Shown: positions 29,639 through 37,699 of the stretch, one piece after another | Layout: each line of letters starts with the position of its first letter | Position numbering within the stretch: position 1 is the first letter of the stretch | Assembly: GCF_040438645.1 (NCBI RefSeq) | Contig: NZ_CP159253.1 | Location: 2,108,001 to 2,172,000 of the forward strand | Direction of reading: 5' to 3' | DNA length: 64,000 nucleotides | Source: Mesorhizobium sp. WSM2240 | Lineage (GTDB): Bacteria; Pseudomonadota; Alphaproteobacteria; Rhizobiales; Rhizobiaceae | Notes under the pieces: model-generated | The model's input: the letters and a program-made list of their open reading frames with translations, nothing else | The model's database searches: none | Told to the model about the DNA's origin: nothing | Program-made: the position numbers and the translations under genes

Positions 29639-30769
29639 ATGAATCAGACATTCTCCTTTTCCCTCCTTGCCACCGACGGCAACGCCCGCCGCGGCGAGAT
29701 CTCGATGCCGCGCGGCACAATTCGCACGCCGGCTTTCATGCCGGTCGGCACCGGCGGCACCGTCAAGGCCATGTATATGGACCAGGTGCGCGGCGTCGGC
29801 TCCGATATCATCCTAGGCAACACCTATCATCTGATGCTGCGGCCGGGCGCCGAGCGCGTTGCGCGGCTCGGCGGTTTGCACGAATTCGCCCGCTGGCCGT
29901 ATCCGATCCTGACCGATTCCGGCGGCTTCCAGGTCATGTCGCTGTCGAAGCTGCGCAAGCTCAATGAGCAGGGCGTGACCTTCCGCTCGCATATAGACGG
30001 CGCACCCTACGAAATGTCGCCGGAACGCTCGATCGAAATACAAGGCCTGCTGGACTCAGACATCCAGATGCAGCTCGACGAATGCACCGCGCTGCCGGCC
30101 AAGGAGAGCGAGATCGAGCGGGCGATGGAACTGTCGCTGCGCTGGGCCGAGCGCTGCAAGGCGGCCTTCGGCGAGCAACCGGGCAAGGCGATGTTCGGCA
30201 TCGTGCAGGGGGGCGACAATGCGCTGCTGCGCGTGAAATCAGCGCAGGCGCTGGCGGCGATGGACCTGAAGGGCTACGCGGTCGGCGGCCTGGCGGTCGG
30301 CGAGCCTCAGGCGGTGATGCTCGAAATGCTGGAGACAACCTGTCCGGAACTGCCAGCGGGTAAGCCGCGCTACCTGATGGGCGTCGGCACGCCCGACGAT
30401 ATATTGAAATCGGTCGCCCGCGGCATCGACATGTTCGATTGCGTGATGCCGACGCGCGCCGGCCGCCACGGCCTTGCCTATACGAGGCGCGGCAAGGTCA
30501 ACCTCCGCAACGCACGCCATGCCGACGATCCCCGTCCGCTCGACGAAGAGAGCGACTGTCCGGCGGCGCGCGACTATTCCCGCGCCTATCTGCACCATCT
30601 GGTACGCTCGCAAGAGGCGCTGGGCGCCATGCTTTTGACCTGGAACAACCTTTCCTATTACCAGAGTCTGATGGGCCAGATCCGCGACGCGATCTCGGCC
30701 GGCGCGTTCGAGGAGCGCTCGGCGGAGATCAGCGAAGGCTGGGCCAAGGGCGACCTGCCACTGCTTTAG
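29639..30769 (+). CDS. tgt: tRNA-guanine transglycosylase (queuosine), with atypical zinc site
   Basis: 376 residues. It exchanges G34 of tRNA for preQ1. Catalytic motifs are present: [14 protein letters not shown] (Asp), [33 protein letters not shown] (second Asp nearby). The zinc site of E. coli and Zymomonas enzymes is CxCxxC plus a distant His; here it reads [17 protein letters not shown], so only one of the three cysteines remains and His is kept. This may be a Rhizobiales variant or a weakened zinc site. Confidence 0.96.
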   Translation: MNQTFSFSLLATDGNARRGEISMPRGTIRTPAFMPVGTGGTVKAMYMDQVRGVGSDIILGNTYHLMLRPGAERVARLGGLHEFARWPYPILTDSGGFQVMSLSKLRKLNEQGVTFRSHIDGAPYEMSPERSIEIQGLLDSDIQMQLDECTALPAKESEIERAMELSLRWAERCKAAFGEQPGKAMFGIVQGGDNALLRVKSAQALAAMDLKGYAVGGLAVGEPQAVMLEMLETTCPELPAGKPRYLMGVGTPDDILKSVARGIDMFDCVMPTRAGRHGLAYTRRGKVNLRNARHADDPRPLDEESDCPAARDYSRAYLHHLVRSQEALGAMLLTWNNLSYYQSLMGQIRDAISAGAFEERSAEISEGWAKGDLPLL

Positions 30770-30794
30770 AACACGGACGGCTTCCGTCAGAGGC

Positions 30795-31394
30795 TCATTT
30801 CCTGCGCTGCGGATAGATCGTTTCGCCGCGCTTGAGCATCTCGACGAAGGCCGCGATCCTCTTCTTTCGGCCGGCTTCCGTCTTCATGTTGTGGGTGCGG
30901 AAGGCGAGCGCAAAACGGTTCTGCGCGCTGAGTTTCGCAAGCATTTCCCTGGCTCGGGGCTCGGCGTCTATTGCCGCCTGGAGATCGTCGGGGATCTTCA
31001 TGTCTTTGCCGCTCTTGTAGGCGCGGTCCCAGCGCCCGTCGGCCTTGGCCGCCTCGACTTGAGCGAGCCCGTGCTCGGTCATCCGGCCTTCCTCGATCAG
31101 CCGCGCGACATTGTCGACATTGATCTGGCTCCACGTGCTCTTTCTGCCTCGCGGCGTGTAGCGCTGCAGATAGCTTTTGTCGTCGAAGCCCTTGCGGATC
31201 GCGTCGATCCAGCCCCAGCAAAGGACGACATCGATGGCCTCGGTCGGGCTGATCGACTTCAGTCCCGAGCCCACCTTGTGGATCTTGATCCAGACCTCGG
31301 CTTCCTTGTCGTGGTGCTTGCCGAGCCAGTGGTAAAAACTCTCGGCGTCCTTGAATTCATGGACCTTGCCGGGATCGACCTTGAAGGGCGCCAT
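30795..31394 (-). CDS. YdeI/OmpD-associated family protein
   Basis: 199 residues. The N-terminal WIKIHKVGSG, ISPTEAIDVVLCWGWID, DDKSYLQRYTPRGRKSTWSQ and the C-terminal FVEMLKRGETIYP match the YdeI/OmpD-associated family (DUF1905-like proteins). Members are linked to antimicrobial peptide or bacteriocin tolerance in some species; mechanism unknown. Convergent with tgt. Confidence 0.88.
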   Translation of the reverse strand: MAPFKVDPGKVHEFKDAESFYHWLGKHHDKEAEVWIKIHKVGSGLKSISPTEAIDVVLCWGWIDAIRKGFDDKSYLQRYTPRGRKSTWSQINVDNVARLIEEGRMTEHGLAQVEAAKADGRWDRAYKSGKDMKIPDDLQAAIDAEPRAREMLAKLSAQNRFALAFRTHNMKTEAGRKKRIAAFVEMLKRGETIYPQRRK

Positions 31395-31700
31395 CGGAAT
31401 ATTCGCTCTCTATGCTCAACGTATTTGATGACCGCAGGCTGACGCCGCGGATATGGGCCGCTGCCGAAGCCGTGCTGATTCCATCATATTATACGTGGAT
31501 CGGAGTCATAATTTCAGCGGCATGTCGAAAACCGGCGCCGCTTCCGCGGCTTGCCACCTGCTTCTGCCCAATCCGATTCCAATCGTGTAGGCAAGCTGCC
31601 GCGAAATTGGGCAGAGCCCACAGATGCTTGGGCCCTGAAGCGATTGGGCTTGCTTTTCCTGACGGACGCAATTGAAATACTGGTACAGGGGAGTGCGTGC
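31395..31700. other. Intergenic region, 306 bp, before the Anbu operon
   Basis: Divergent promoter region between the YdeI-like gene and the ATP-grasp gene. No gene is supported. An ATG at 31551 opens a 150-base in-frame extension of the ATP-grasp gene that lacks family similarity. Confidence 0.5.
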
Positions 31701-33113
31701 GTGGTCGCTTTCGACGAGATGCTGCCGGAACCAACCGGATTGCGAAGGCCATATACCGGATATGACAGCTGGCTGAAGAAGCAGGATCCGGCGCGATTGA
31801 CCGAAAAGATGCGCGACGCCGAGCGGGTCTTTCGCAAGACCGGCATCACATTCGCGGTCTATGGCGAGGAGGAGGCGGCGGAGCGGCTGATCCCCTTCGA
31901 TATCGTGCCGCGCATCATTTCCGGACATGAATGGCGGCGGCTGACCCAGGGCATCGAGCAGCGCGTCCAGGCGCTGAACGCGTTCCTCGACGACATCTAC
32001 CACCGCCAGGAGATATTGCGCGCCGGTCGCGTGCCGAAGGAACTAGTCGCCAACAACGAGGCGTTCTTGTCCGAAATGATCGGCGTGCGCCCGCCGGGCG
32101 GCGTCTATACCCATATCATCGGCGTCGACATCGTGCGGATCGGCGAGGACGAGTTCTACGTGCTCGAGGACAATGCGCGCACGCCTTCCGGTGTCTCCTA
32201 CATGCTGGAAAACCGCGAGACTATGATGCAGCTCTTTCCGGAGCTGTTCCAGAGGATCAAAGTCCGGCCTGTCGAGAACTATCCGCAACTCCTGCGGCAA
32301 TCGCTGGCGGCCGTGCGGCCGGACGGGGTCAAGGGAACCCCGACAATCGCGGTGCTGACGCCCGGCAGCTACAACTCCGCCTATTTCGAACACGCCTTCC
32401 TCGCCGATCAGATGGGGGTCCAACTCGTCGAGGGCCATGATCTGCGGGTCGTCGACGGCCATGTGGCTATGCGCACGACCGAGGGTTACAAGCAGATCGA
32501 CGTGCTCTACCGGCGCGTTGACGATGCCTTCCTCGATCCGCTCACCTTCAATCCGGATTCGGCGCTCGGCGTGCCAGGGATCATGGACGTCTATCGCGCC
32601 GGCAACATCACCATCGCCAACGCGCCCGGCACCGGCATCGCCGACGACAAGGCGATCTATTCCTATATGCCGGAAATCATCGAGTTCTATACCGGCCGCA
32701 AGGCGATCCTGGGCAATATCCCGACCTGGCGCTGCTCGGAGCCCGACAGCCTGAAATATGTCCAGGAACACCTCTCCGAATTGGTGATCAAGGAAGTGCA
32801 CGGCTCCGGCGGTTACGGAATGCTGGTCGGGCCGGCGGCGAGCAAGAAGGAGCGCGAGGATTTCGCCAAGAAGCTTGCCGCCAAGCCGTCCAACTACATC
32901 GCCCAGCCGACGCTGTCGCTGTCGACCTGCCCGATCCTGACGGAGAAGGGCTTGGCCCCGCGCCATGTCGATCTGCGTCCCTTCGTGCTGGTCTCCGACC
33001 GCATCCAGATCGTGCCGGGCGGGCTGACGCGCGTCGCGCTGAAGGAAGGCTCGCTGGTCGTCAATTCATCGCAGGGCGGCGGGACGAAGGATACGTGGGT
33101 GTTGGATGATTGA
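31701..33113 (+). CDS. Circularly permuted ATP-grasp protein of the Anbu operon
   Basis: 470 residues from GTG 31701 (GGGGAG about 8 bases upstream; VVAFDEMLPEPTGLR matches the family start). The permuted ATP-grasp core includes ITFAVYGEEE, VDIVRIGEDEFYVLEDNART, PSGVSYMLENRE, IVNAPGTG-like ITIANAPGTGIADDKAIY and VIKEVHGSGGYGML. ATP-grasp enzymes form amide or peptide bonds; this family sits with alpha-E, transglutaminase-like and Anbu genes and is predicted to make a peptide-like product. The target is unknown. The next original partner (33617) is separated from it by an inserted S23 gene. Confidence 0.9.
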   Translation: MVAFDEMLPEPTGLRRPYTGYDSWLKKQDPARLTEKMRDAERVFRKTGITFAVYGEEEAAERLIPFDIVPRIISGHEWRRLTQGIEQRVQALNAFLDDIYHRQEILRAGRVPKELVANNEAFLSEMIGVRPPGGVYTHIIGVDIVRIGEDEFYVLEDNARTPSGVSYMLENRETMMQLFPELFQRIKVRPVENYPQLLRQSLAAVRPDGVKGTPTIAVLTPGSYNSAYFEHAFLADQMGVQLVEGHDLRVVDGHVAMRTTEGYKQIDVLYRRVDDAFLDPLTFNPDSALGVPGIMDVYRAGNITIANAPGTGIADDKAIYSYMPEIIEFYTGRKAILGNIPTWRCSEPDSLKYVQEHLSELVIKEVHGSGGYGMLVGPAASKKEREDFAKKLAAKPSNYIAQPTLSLSTCPILTEKGLAPRHVDLRPFVLVSDRIQIVPGGLTRVALKEGSLVVNSSQGGGTKDTWVLDD

Positions 33114-33134
33114 AGGTGAGGCAGTGGGCAGTAG

Positions 33135-33173
33135 GGGAATAGGGAATAGGGAATAGGGAATAGGGAATAGGGA
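33135..33173 (+). repeat. Tandem heptamer array (GGGAATA)x5
   Basis: Five perfect GGGAATA units followed by GGGA, 21 bases after the ATP-grasp stop. Related units in opposite orientation end the insert at 33562-33599. Confidence 0.95.
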
Positions 33174-33180
33174 GGGGTTC

Positions 33181-33549
33181 CTGACAGCAATTAATTCTTA
33201 CCGGGACTTGCTGGTGTGGAAGGCGTCGATGGAGGTGGCGGTCTCCTGTTATGCACTAAGGCAAGCGTTCCCCAAGAGCGAAGTCTACGGAATGACCTCT
33301 CAGATTCGAAGGGCTTCAGCGTCAATTGCCGCTAACATCGCGGAGGGGCACGGGCGTGAAAACACCGGGTCGTACATTCAGTTTCTGAGGATGGCGCAGG
33401 GTTCTCTCAAAGAGTTGAAGACACATGTGATTTTGTCCGGAAGGGTGGGTTTGGTGCAGGAGCGCGATGCGGCCCGTTTACTCGATCAAACTCAAGAAGT
33501 CGGCAAGATGCTACGTTCATTGATAAGAAATCTGCAAAGTAAATCATGA
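33181..33549 (+). CDS. Four-helix-bundle protein, S23/IVP family
   Basis: The frame reads TAINSYRDLLVWKASMEVA, then TSQIRRASASIAANIAEGHGR and YIQFLRMAQGSLKELKTH, the S23 intervening-sequence protein family (four-helix bundle, also the fold of Avd of diversity-generating retroelements). The conserved INSYRDLLVW begins upstream of the first standard start (TTG 33208) and reaches CTG 33181, where relatives have ATG. Translation may begin at CTG or TTG, or the start was altered by the adjacent repeat. 122 residues from CTG. No reverse transcriptase or rRNA is nearby. It interrupts the Anbu operon. Confidence 0.85.
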   Translation: MTAINSYRDLLVWKASMEVAVSCYALRQAFPKSEVYGMTSQIRRASASIAANIAEGHGRENTGSYIQFLRMAQGSLKELKTHVILSGRVGLVQERDAARLLDQTQEVGKMLRSLIRNLQSKS

Positions 33550-33561
33550 CGATGGCCCAAT

Positions 33562-33599
33562 CTATTCCCTACTCCCTATTCCCAACTTCCTACTCCCCC
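33562..33599 (-). repeat. Inverted heptamer-type repeat on the right of the S23 gene
   Basis: Plus strand reads CTATTCCCTACTCCC, TATTCCCAACTTCC, TACTCCCCC. Its complement is made of GGGAGTA, GGAAGT, GGGAATA and GGGAGTA units, as in the left array and at 7969-8006. It ends 17 bases before the alpha-E start. Confidence 0.85.
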
Positions 33600-33616
33600 A
33601 GCGGCGGAGCCGCCTA

Positions 33617-34558
33617 ATGCTCCTCGGTCGCACCGCCAACGGCCTCTACTGGATGAACCGCTACATCGAGCGGGCCGAGAACATGGCGCGGCTGGTCGAT
33701 GCGGGATTGCGCATGGCGCTGACCAGGACTGCGAGTTCGGCTGAGGAATGGACTTCCGTACTGCTCAGCGCCGGCTGCGAGACCGAGTTCCGCAACCGCT
33801 ACGACGATCTGTCGGCAGCACCAGTCGCCGATTTCCTGCTGCGTGACACTTCGAACCCGTCCAGCGTCATGTCGTCCATCGAAACCGCCCGCAGCAACGC
33901 GCGCATGGTGCGCACGGCGCTGACGCGGGAAACCTGGGAGAGCATCAACGAAGCCTGGATGTCTCTGAAGCGCATGCTTGCAGACCCGATCGACGAGCGC
34001 GAGTTGCCGAAGGTGCTCGACGCCATCAAGCGGGAGACGGCGCTGATACGCGGCGCCTTCTACGGCACCATGCTGCGCAACGAGATATTTGACTTTTCGC
34101 AGATCGGGACGTTCATCGAACGTGCCGACAACACCGCCCGCATCCTCGACGTGAAATATTACGTGCTGCTGCCGTCGATCTCATGGGTCGGTTCGTCGCT
34201 CGACAATTATCAGTGGGAGTCGATCCTGCGCTCGGTCTCGGCGCACCGCTCCTATCGCTGGGTCTATGAGGCCGACTACCGCCCGACCAACATTGCCGAT
34301 TATCTGATCCTCGATGGCCGCATGCCGCGCTCGCTGGCCTTCTGCTACCGCAACATCTCGCAGAGCCTGAACTATCTCGACGAGGCGTACGGCATGCGCC
34401 ATGTGTGCCACAAGACCGTCGCCGAGACGCTGGCTAAGCTGAAGGTCGGATCGATCAAGGAGATATTCGATTCCGGCCTCCACGAATTCCTGATGGACTT
34501 CATCCGCGACAACTACCGGCTGGGTGACGAGGTCGCCGAGCATTACCGGTTTCACTGA
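33617..34558 (+). CDS. Alpha-E domain protein of the Anbu operon
   Basis: 313 residues, almost all alpha helix. The start LLGRTANGLYWMNRYIERAEN and later SQIGTFIERADNTARILDVKYY are diagnostic repeats of the alpha-E family. The C-terminus carries FDSGLHEFLMDFI. Function is unknown, but it occurs consistently with the ATP-grasp, transglutaminase-like and Anbu genes. Its stop overlaps the next possible ATG (TGATG). Confidence 0.93.
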   Translation: MLLGRTANGLYWMNRYIERAENMARLVDAGLRMALTRTASSAEEWTSVLLSAGCETEFRNRYDDLSAAPVADFLLRDTSNPSSVMSSIETARSNARMVRTALTRETWESINEAWMSLKRMLADPIDERELPKVLDAIKRETALIRGAFYGTMLRNEIFDFSQIGTFIERADNTARILDVKYYVLLPSISWVGSSLDNYQWESILRSVSAHRSYRWVYEADYRPTNIADYLILDGRMPRSLAFCYRNISQSLNYLDEAYGMRHVCHKTVAETLAKLKVGSIKEIFDSGLHEFLMDFIRDNYRLGDEVAEHYRFH

Positions 34559-34572
34559 TGGCGGGTGGTCCG

Positions 34573-35367
34573 ATGCGTCTGAAGATCACCCACCGCACCG
34601 AATACCGTTATGACTTTCCCATCCAGTACGGGCTGCAGCGGTTGAGGCTGGTGCCCAATGGCGGCGCCTGTCAGTCGGTGCAGTCCTGGTCGCTCAACAT
34701 CGAAGGCGCGCGCGAGGAGGCTCGATTCACCGATCAATTCGGCAACGACACGCGGCTGGTCAGCATAGAAGGCGAGCCGCGCATAGTCAGCGTCGAGGCC
34801 GCGGGCGAGGTGCTCACGCACAACAAAGCCGGCGTGACCGGCGCGCATCAGGGTTTTGCTCCACTCTGGCTGTTCGAACGGCCGACGCCGTTGACCGAGG
34901 CAGGCGAGGGCATACGCGACCTTGCCGGTTCGATAAGCGGCGGCTCCGATATCGAGCGGCTGCACCGCCTGATGAATGTGATCGGCGAACGCGTCGCCTA
35001 TAGAGCCGGCGTCACCGACGCCGCCACCGCAGCCGAGGCGGCGCTGGCGCTTAAGACCGGTGTCTGCCAGGACCATGCGCATATCTTCATCTCGGCGGCG
35101 CGGCTGCTCGGCTTTCCCGCCCGCTACGTCAGCGGCTATCTGATGATGGATGCCGCCACCGAGCAGGCGGCCAGCCATGCCTGGGCCGAAGCCCATGTAA
35201 AATCGCTCGGCTGGGTTGCCTTCGATGCCGCCAACGGTATCTCTCCCGACGAGCGCTATGTGCGGCTGGCGACCGGCCGCGACTATCGCGACGCCGCCCC
35301 GGTGTCGGGGATTAGGATTGGACAGGCGGCGGAACAGCTTGCGGTCCGCATCACTGTGGAGCAGTAA
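34573..35367 (+). CDS. Transglutaminase-like cysteine protease family protein
   Basis: 264 residues from ATG 34573 (MRLKITHRTEYRYD, the usual start); ATG 34558 overlaps the previous stop and is also possible. Bacterial transglutaminase-like N-terminal region first, then the triad: Cys in LKTGVCQDHAHIF, His in SHAWAEAHV and Asp in WVAFDAANG. Such enzymes cut or transfer amide bonds. In this operon it is predicted to trim or remodel the ATP-grasp product. Confidence 0.93.
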   Translation: MRLKITHRTEYRYDFPIQYGLQRLRLVPNGGACQSVQSWSLNIEGAREEARFTDQFGNDTRLVSIEGEPRIVSVEAAGEVLTHNKAGVTGAHQGFAPLWLFERPTPLTEAGEGIRDLAGSISGGSDIERLHRLMNVIGERVAYRAGVTDAATAAEAALALKTGVCQDHAHIFISAARLLGFPARYVSGYLMMDAATEQAASHAWAEAHVKSLGWVAFDAANGISPDERYVRLATGRDYRDAAPVSGIRIGQAAEQLAVRITVEQ

Positions 35368-35399
35368 TTTCCGGCAAATTCGCCGCCGGAAGAGATTCG

Positions 35400-36131
35400 A
35401 TGACCTATTGTGTCGGCCTCAAGATCGATCGCGGGCTTGTGTTCATGTCGGACACCCGCACCAATGCCGGGATCGACTCGATATCGACTTTCCGCAAGAT
35501 GAAGGTCTGGGAAAAGCCGGGCGAGCGTGTCGTGGTTCTGATGTCGGCCGGTAATCTGGCGACCACGCAAGCCGTGGTGAGCCTGCTCGACGAACGTATG
35601 AAGGCGGTGAAGGATCGTACACCGACGCTGCTCGCGACGCCTTCGATGTTCCAGACCGCGCGGCTGGTCGGAGACACCGTCAAGGAGGTGATCGCCAGTT
35701 CGACGCCCGAGGGGGAAAGGGCCGATTCCTATTTCAACGCCTCGTTCATTCTCGGCGGCCAGATTCGCGGCTCAGAGCCGCGCTTGTTCATGGTCTATCC
35801 GGAAGGCAATTTCATCGAATCGACCGCCGACACGCCGTTCTTCCAGGTCGGGGAGACCAAATATGGCAAGCCGATCATCGTCAGGGCCTACGATCGCGCC
35901 ATGAGCTTCGCCGAAACGGTCAAGCTGCTCATGGTTTCGTTCGATTCGACGATGAAATCAAATCTGTCGGTCGGCCTGCCGCTCGATCTGCTGTTCTACG
36001 AGAAAGATTCCTTCCGGGTAACGCTGAACAAGCGCATCGGCCATGACGATCCATATTACCGGACGATTTCCGATGGCTGGTCGAACGCGCTAAAGCTGGC
36101 CTTCAAGAGCCTGCCCGATTTTCCCGAGTAG
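35400..36131 (+). CDS. Anbu-type proteasome-like Ntn-hydrolase peptidase
   Basis: 243 residues starting MTYCVGLKIDRGLVFMSDTR. Removal of Met leaves an N-terminal Thr, the nucleophile in proteasome-type enzymes, with Asp in SDTRTNAG and Lys in FRKMKVW as the expected partners. This is the Anbu (bacterial proteasome homologue) family, known to form open ring or helical assemblies. No proteolytic substrate is firmly established. It closes the Anbu gene set 32 bases after the transglutaminase gene. Confidence 0.93.
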   Translation: MTYCVGLKIDRGLVFMSDTRTNAGIDSISTFRKMKVWEKPGERVVVLMSAGNLATTQAVVSLLDERMKAVKDRTPTLLATPSMFQTARLVGDTVKEVIASSTPEGERADSYFNASFILGGQIRGSEPRLFMVYPEGNFIESTADTPFFQVGETKYGKPIIVRAYDRAMSFAETVKLLMVSFDSTMKSNLSVGLPLDLLFYEKDSFRVTLNKRIGHDDPYYRTISDGWSNALKLAFKSLPDFPE

Positions 36132-36164
36132 ATGCGTCCGGCCAGGGCCGGCGGAGGAGGGTGT

Positions 36165-37577
36165 TTGGACCGCGACGAGTTCCGAAAATGGTCGCATGTT
36201 GCGGCCGAATGGGGCGCCGATTACCGCGAAACGCTGCGCGACAGGCCGGTACGGGCGCGCACACAGCCCGGCGCGATTGCGGCGCAAATCGCGGCCTCGC
36301 CGCCCGAAGAAGCTGAGCCTATGGAGGCGATCTTCGCCGATTTCGAGGAGCAGATATTGCCGGGCATGACGCATTGGCAGCATCCGCGCTTCTTCGCCTA
36401 CTTCCCGGCCAACGCCGCTCCGGTTTCGGTCGTGGCCGAATATCTGGTCTCGGCGATGGCCGCGCAATGTATGCTTTGGCAGACCTCGCCGGCGGCCACC
36501 GAACTCGAAACCGTGATGATCGACTGGCTCCGCCAGGCGCTCGGCCTGCCCGAAGGCTTTTCCGGCGTCATCCAGGACTCGGCATCCTCGGCGACGCTCG
36601 CGGCGGTTCTCACCATGCGCGAGCGCGCGCTCGACTGGCAGGGCAACGTCACTGGATTGTCGGGGCACAAGGCTCTTCGCATTTATTGCTCGGAGCAGGT
36701 CCACACTTCGGTCGACCGCGCCATCTGGGTTGCCGGCATCGGCAGCGACAATCTGGTGCGCATTCCGACCGGCGGACGCCAGCGGTCGATGGACGTCGCA
36801 GCGCTCGACGCCCAGATCATCCGCGACCGGCAGGCAGGCTTGCTGCCGGCCGGGATCATCCCATGCGTTGGCGGGACCAGCGTCGGCGGCACCGACGACA
36901 TTGCCGGTGTATGCGCGGTGGCGCGCAAGCAAGGACTCTATGTCCATGTCGACGCGGCCTGGGCGGGCTCGGCAATGATATGCCCTGAATTCCGGCATTT
37001 CTGGGCAGGCGTCGAGGAGGCCGATTCCATCGTCTTCAACCCGCACAAATGGCTCGGCGCCCAATTCGATTGCTCGGTACAGTTCATCCGCGAGCCGGAC
37101 AGTCTCGTGAAGACGCTCGCCATCCAGCCGGAATATCTGAAAACGCATGGCAAGGACGGCATCATCAACTATTCCGAATGGTCAGTGCCGCTCGGCCGCC
37201 GGTTCCGCGCGCTAAAACTCTGGTTCCTGCTACGCGCCTACGGGCTCGAAGGATTGCGGACGAGGATCCGCGACCATGTCCGCTGGAGCGAGGCGCTGGC
37301 GGCCAGGCTTAGCCGTGAGCCGCGTTTCGAGATCGTCACCGAGCCGATGCTGTCGCTGTTTTCGTTCCGCCATCGCGCGCCGGAAGGCCGCGACGGCGAC
37401 GAGCACAATCTGCGGCTCGTCAACGCCATCAACGATGCCGGCCGCATCTACCTCACCCAGACCCGCGTCGACGGGCGCGTGGCGATCCGCTTCCAGGCCG
37501 GCCAGTTCGACACGACGCAGGCCGACGTGGACGCGGCTTTCGATGCGATCATGGATGCGGCCGCATTGCTGAATTGA
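36165..37577 (+). CDS. PLP-dependent aromatic amino acid decarboxylase-like enzyme
   Basis: 470 residues from TTG 36165, chosen because GGAGGAGGG lies just upstream and relatives start DRDEFRKW; ATG 36132 is the longer option. Group II decarboxylase fold: HPRFFAYFPANAAP, SPAATELETVMIDWL, VHVDAAWAGSAMICPE and the PLP lysine in FNPHKWLGAQFDCS. Probable decarboxylation of Trp, Tyr, Phe or a relative; the substrate cannot be told. It follows Anbu by 33 bases in the same direction, but may be an independent unit. Confidence 0.9.
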   Translation: MDRDEFRKWSHVAAEWGADYRETLRDRPVRARTQPGAIAAQIAASPPEEAEPMEAIFADFEEQILPGMTHWQHPRFFAYFPANAAPVSVVAEYLVSAMAAQCMLWQTSPAATELETVMIDWLRQALGLPEGFSGVIQDSASSATLAAVLTMRERALDWQGNVTGLSGHKALRIYCSEQVHTSVDRAIWVAGIGSDNLVRIPTGGRQRSMDVAALDAQIIRDRQAGLLPAGIIPCVGGTSVGGTDDIAGVCAVARKQGLYVHVDAAWAGSAMICPEFRHFWAGVEEADSIVFNPHKWLGAQFDCSVQFIREPDSLVKTLAIQPEYLKTHGKDGIINYSEWSVPLGRRFRALKLWFLLRAYGLEGLRTRIRDHVRWSEALAARLSREPRFEIVTEPMLSLFSFRHRAPEGRDGDEHNLRLVNAINDAGRIYLTQTRVDGRVAIRFQAGQFDTTQADVDAAFDAIMDAAALLN

Positions 37578-37648
37578 GCGAGCCGGCTTTTCTATTAGTC
37601 AGCTAAGTTATTTCGGCCGAATTCGGCTGCGGGAGGATTGACAGCCGA

Positions 37649-37689
37649 CCGCTTTCGTTTTCGTATGAGTAAACCAAAAACGAAAGCGG
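37649..37689. promoter_or_regulatory. Inverted repeat upstream of glpR, likely autoregulatory operator
   Basis: CCGCTTTCGTTTT (37649-37661) and AAAACGAAAGCGG (37677-37689) are perfect 13-base arms around a 15-base spacer. They overlap the region just before the glpR ribosome binding site. TTTCG units match those before glpD. Confidence 0.75.
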
Positions 37690-37699
37690 AGGATCGGAA

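Noticed and set aside
31551..31700. 50-residue extension of the ATP-grasp protein
   Set aside because: No family similarity and no ribosome binding site; GTG 31701 fits both.
33135..33173. Heptamer array as a CRISPR
   Set aside because: Units are contiguous 7-mers with no spacers and no cas genes nearby.
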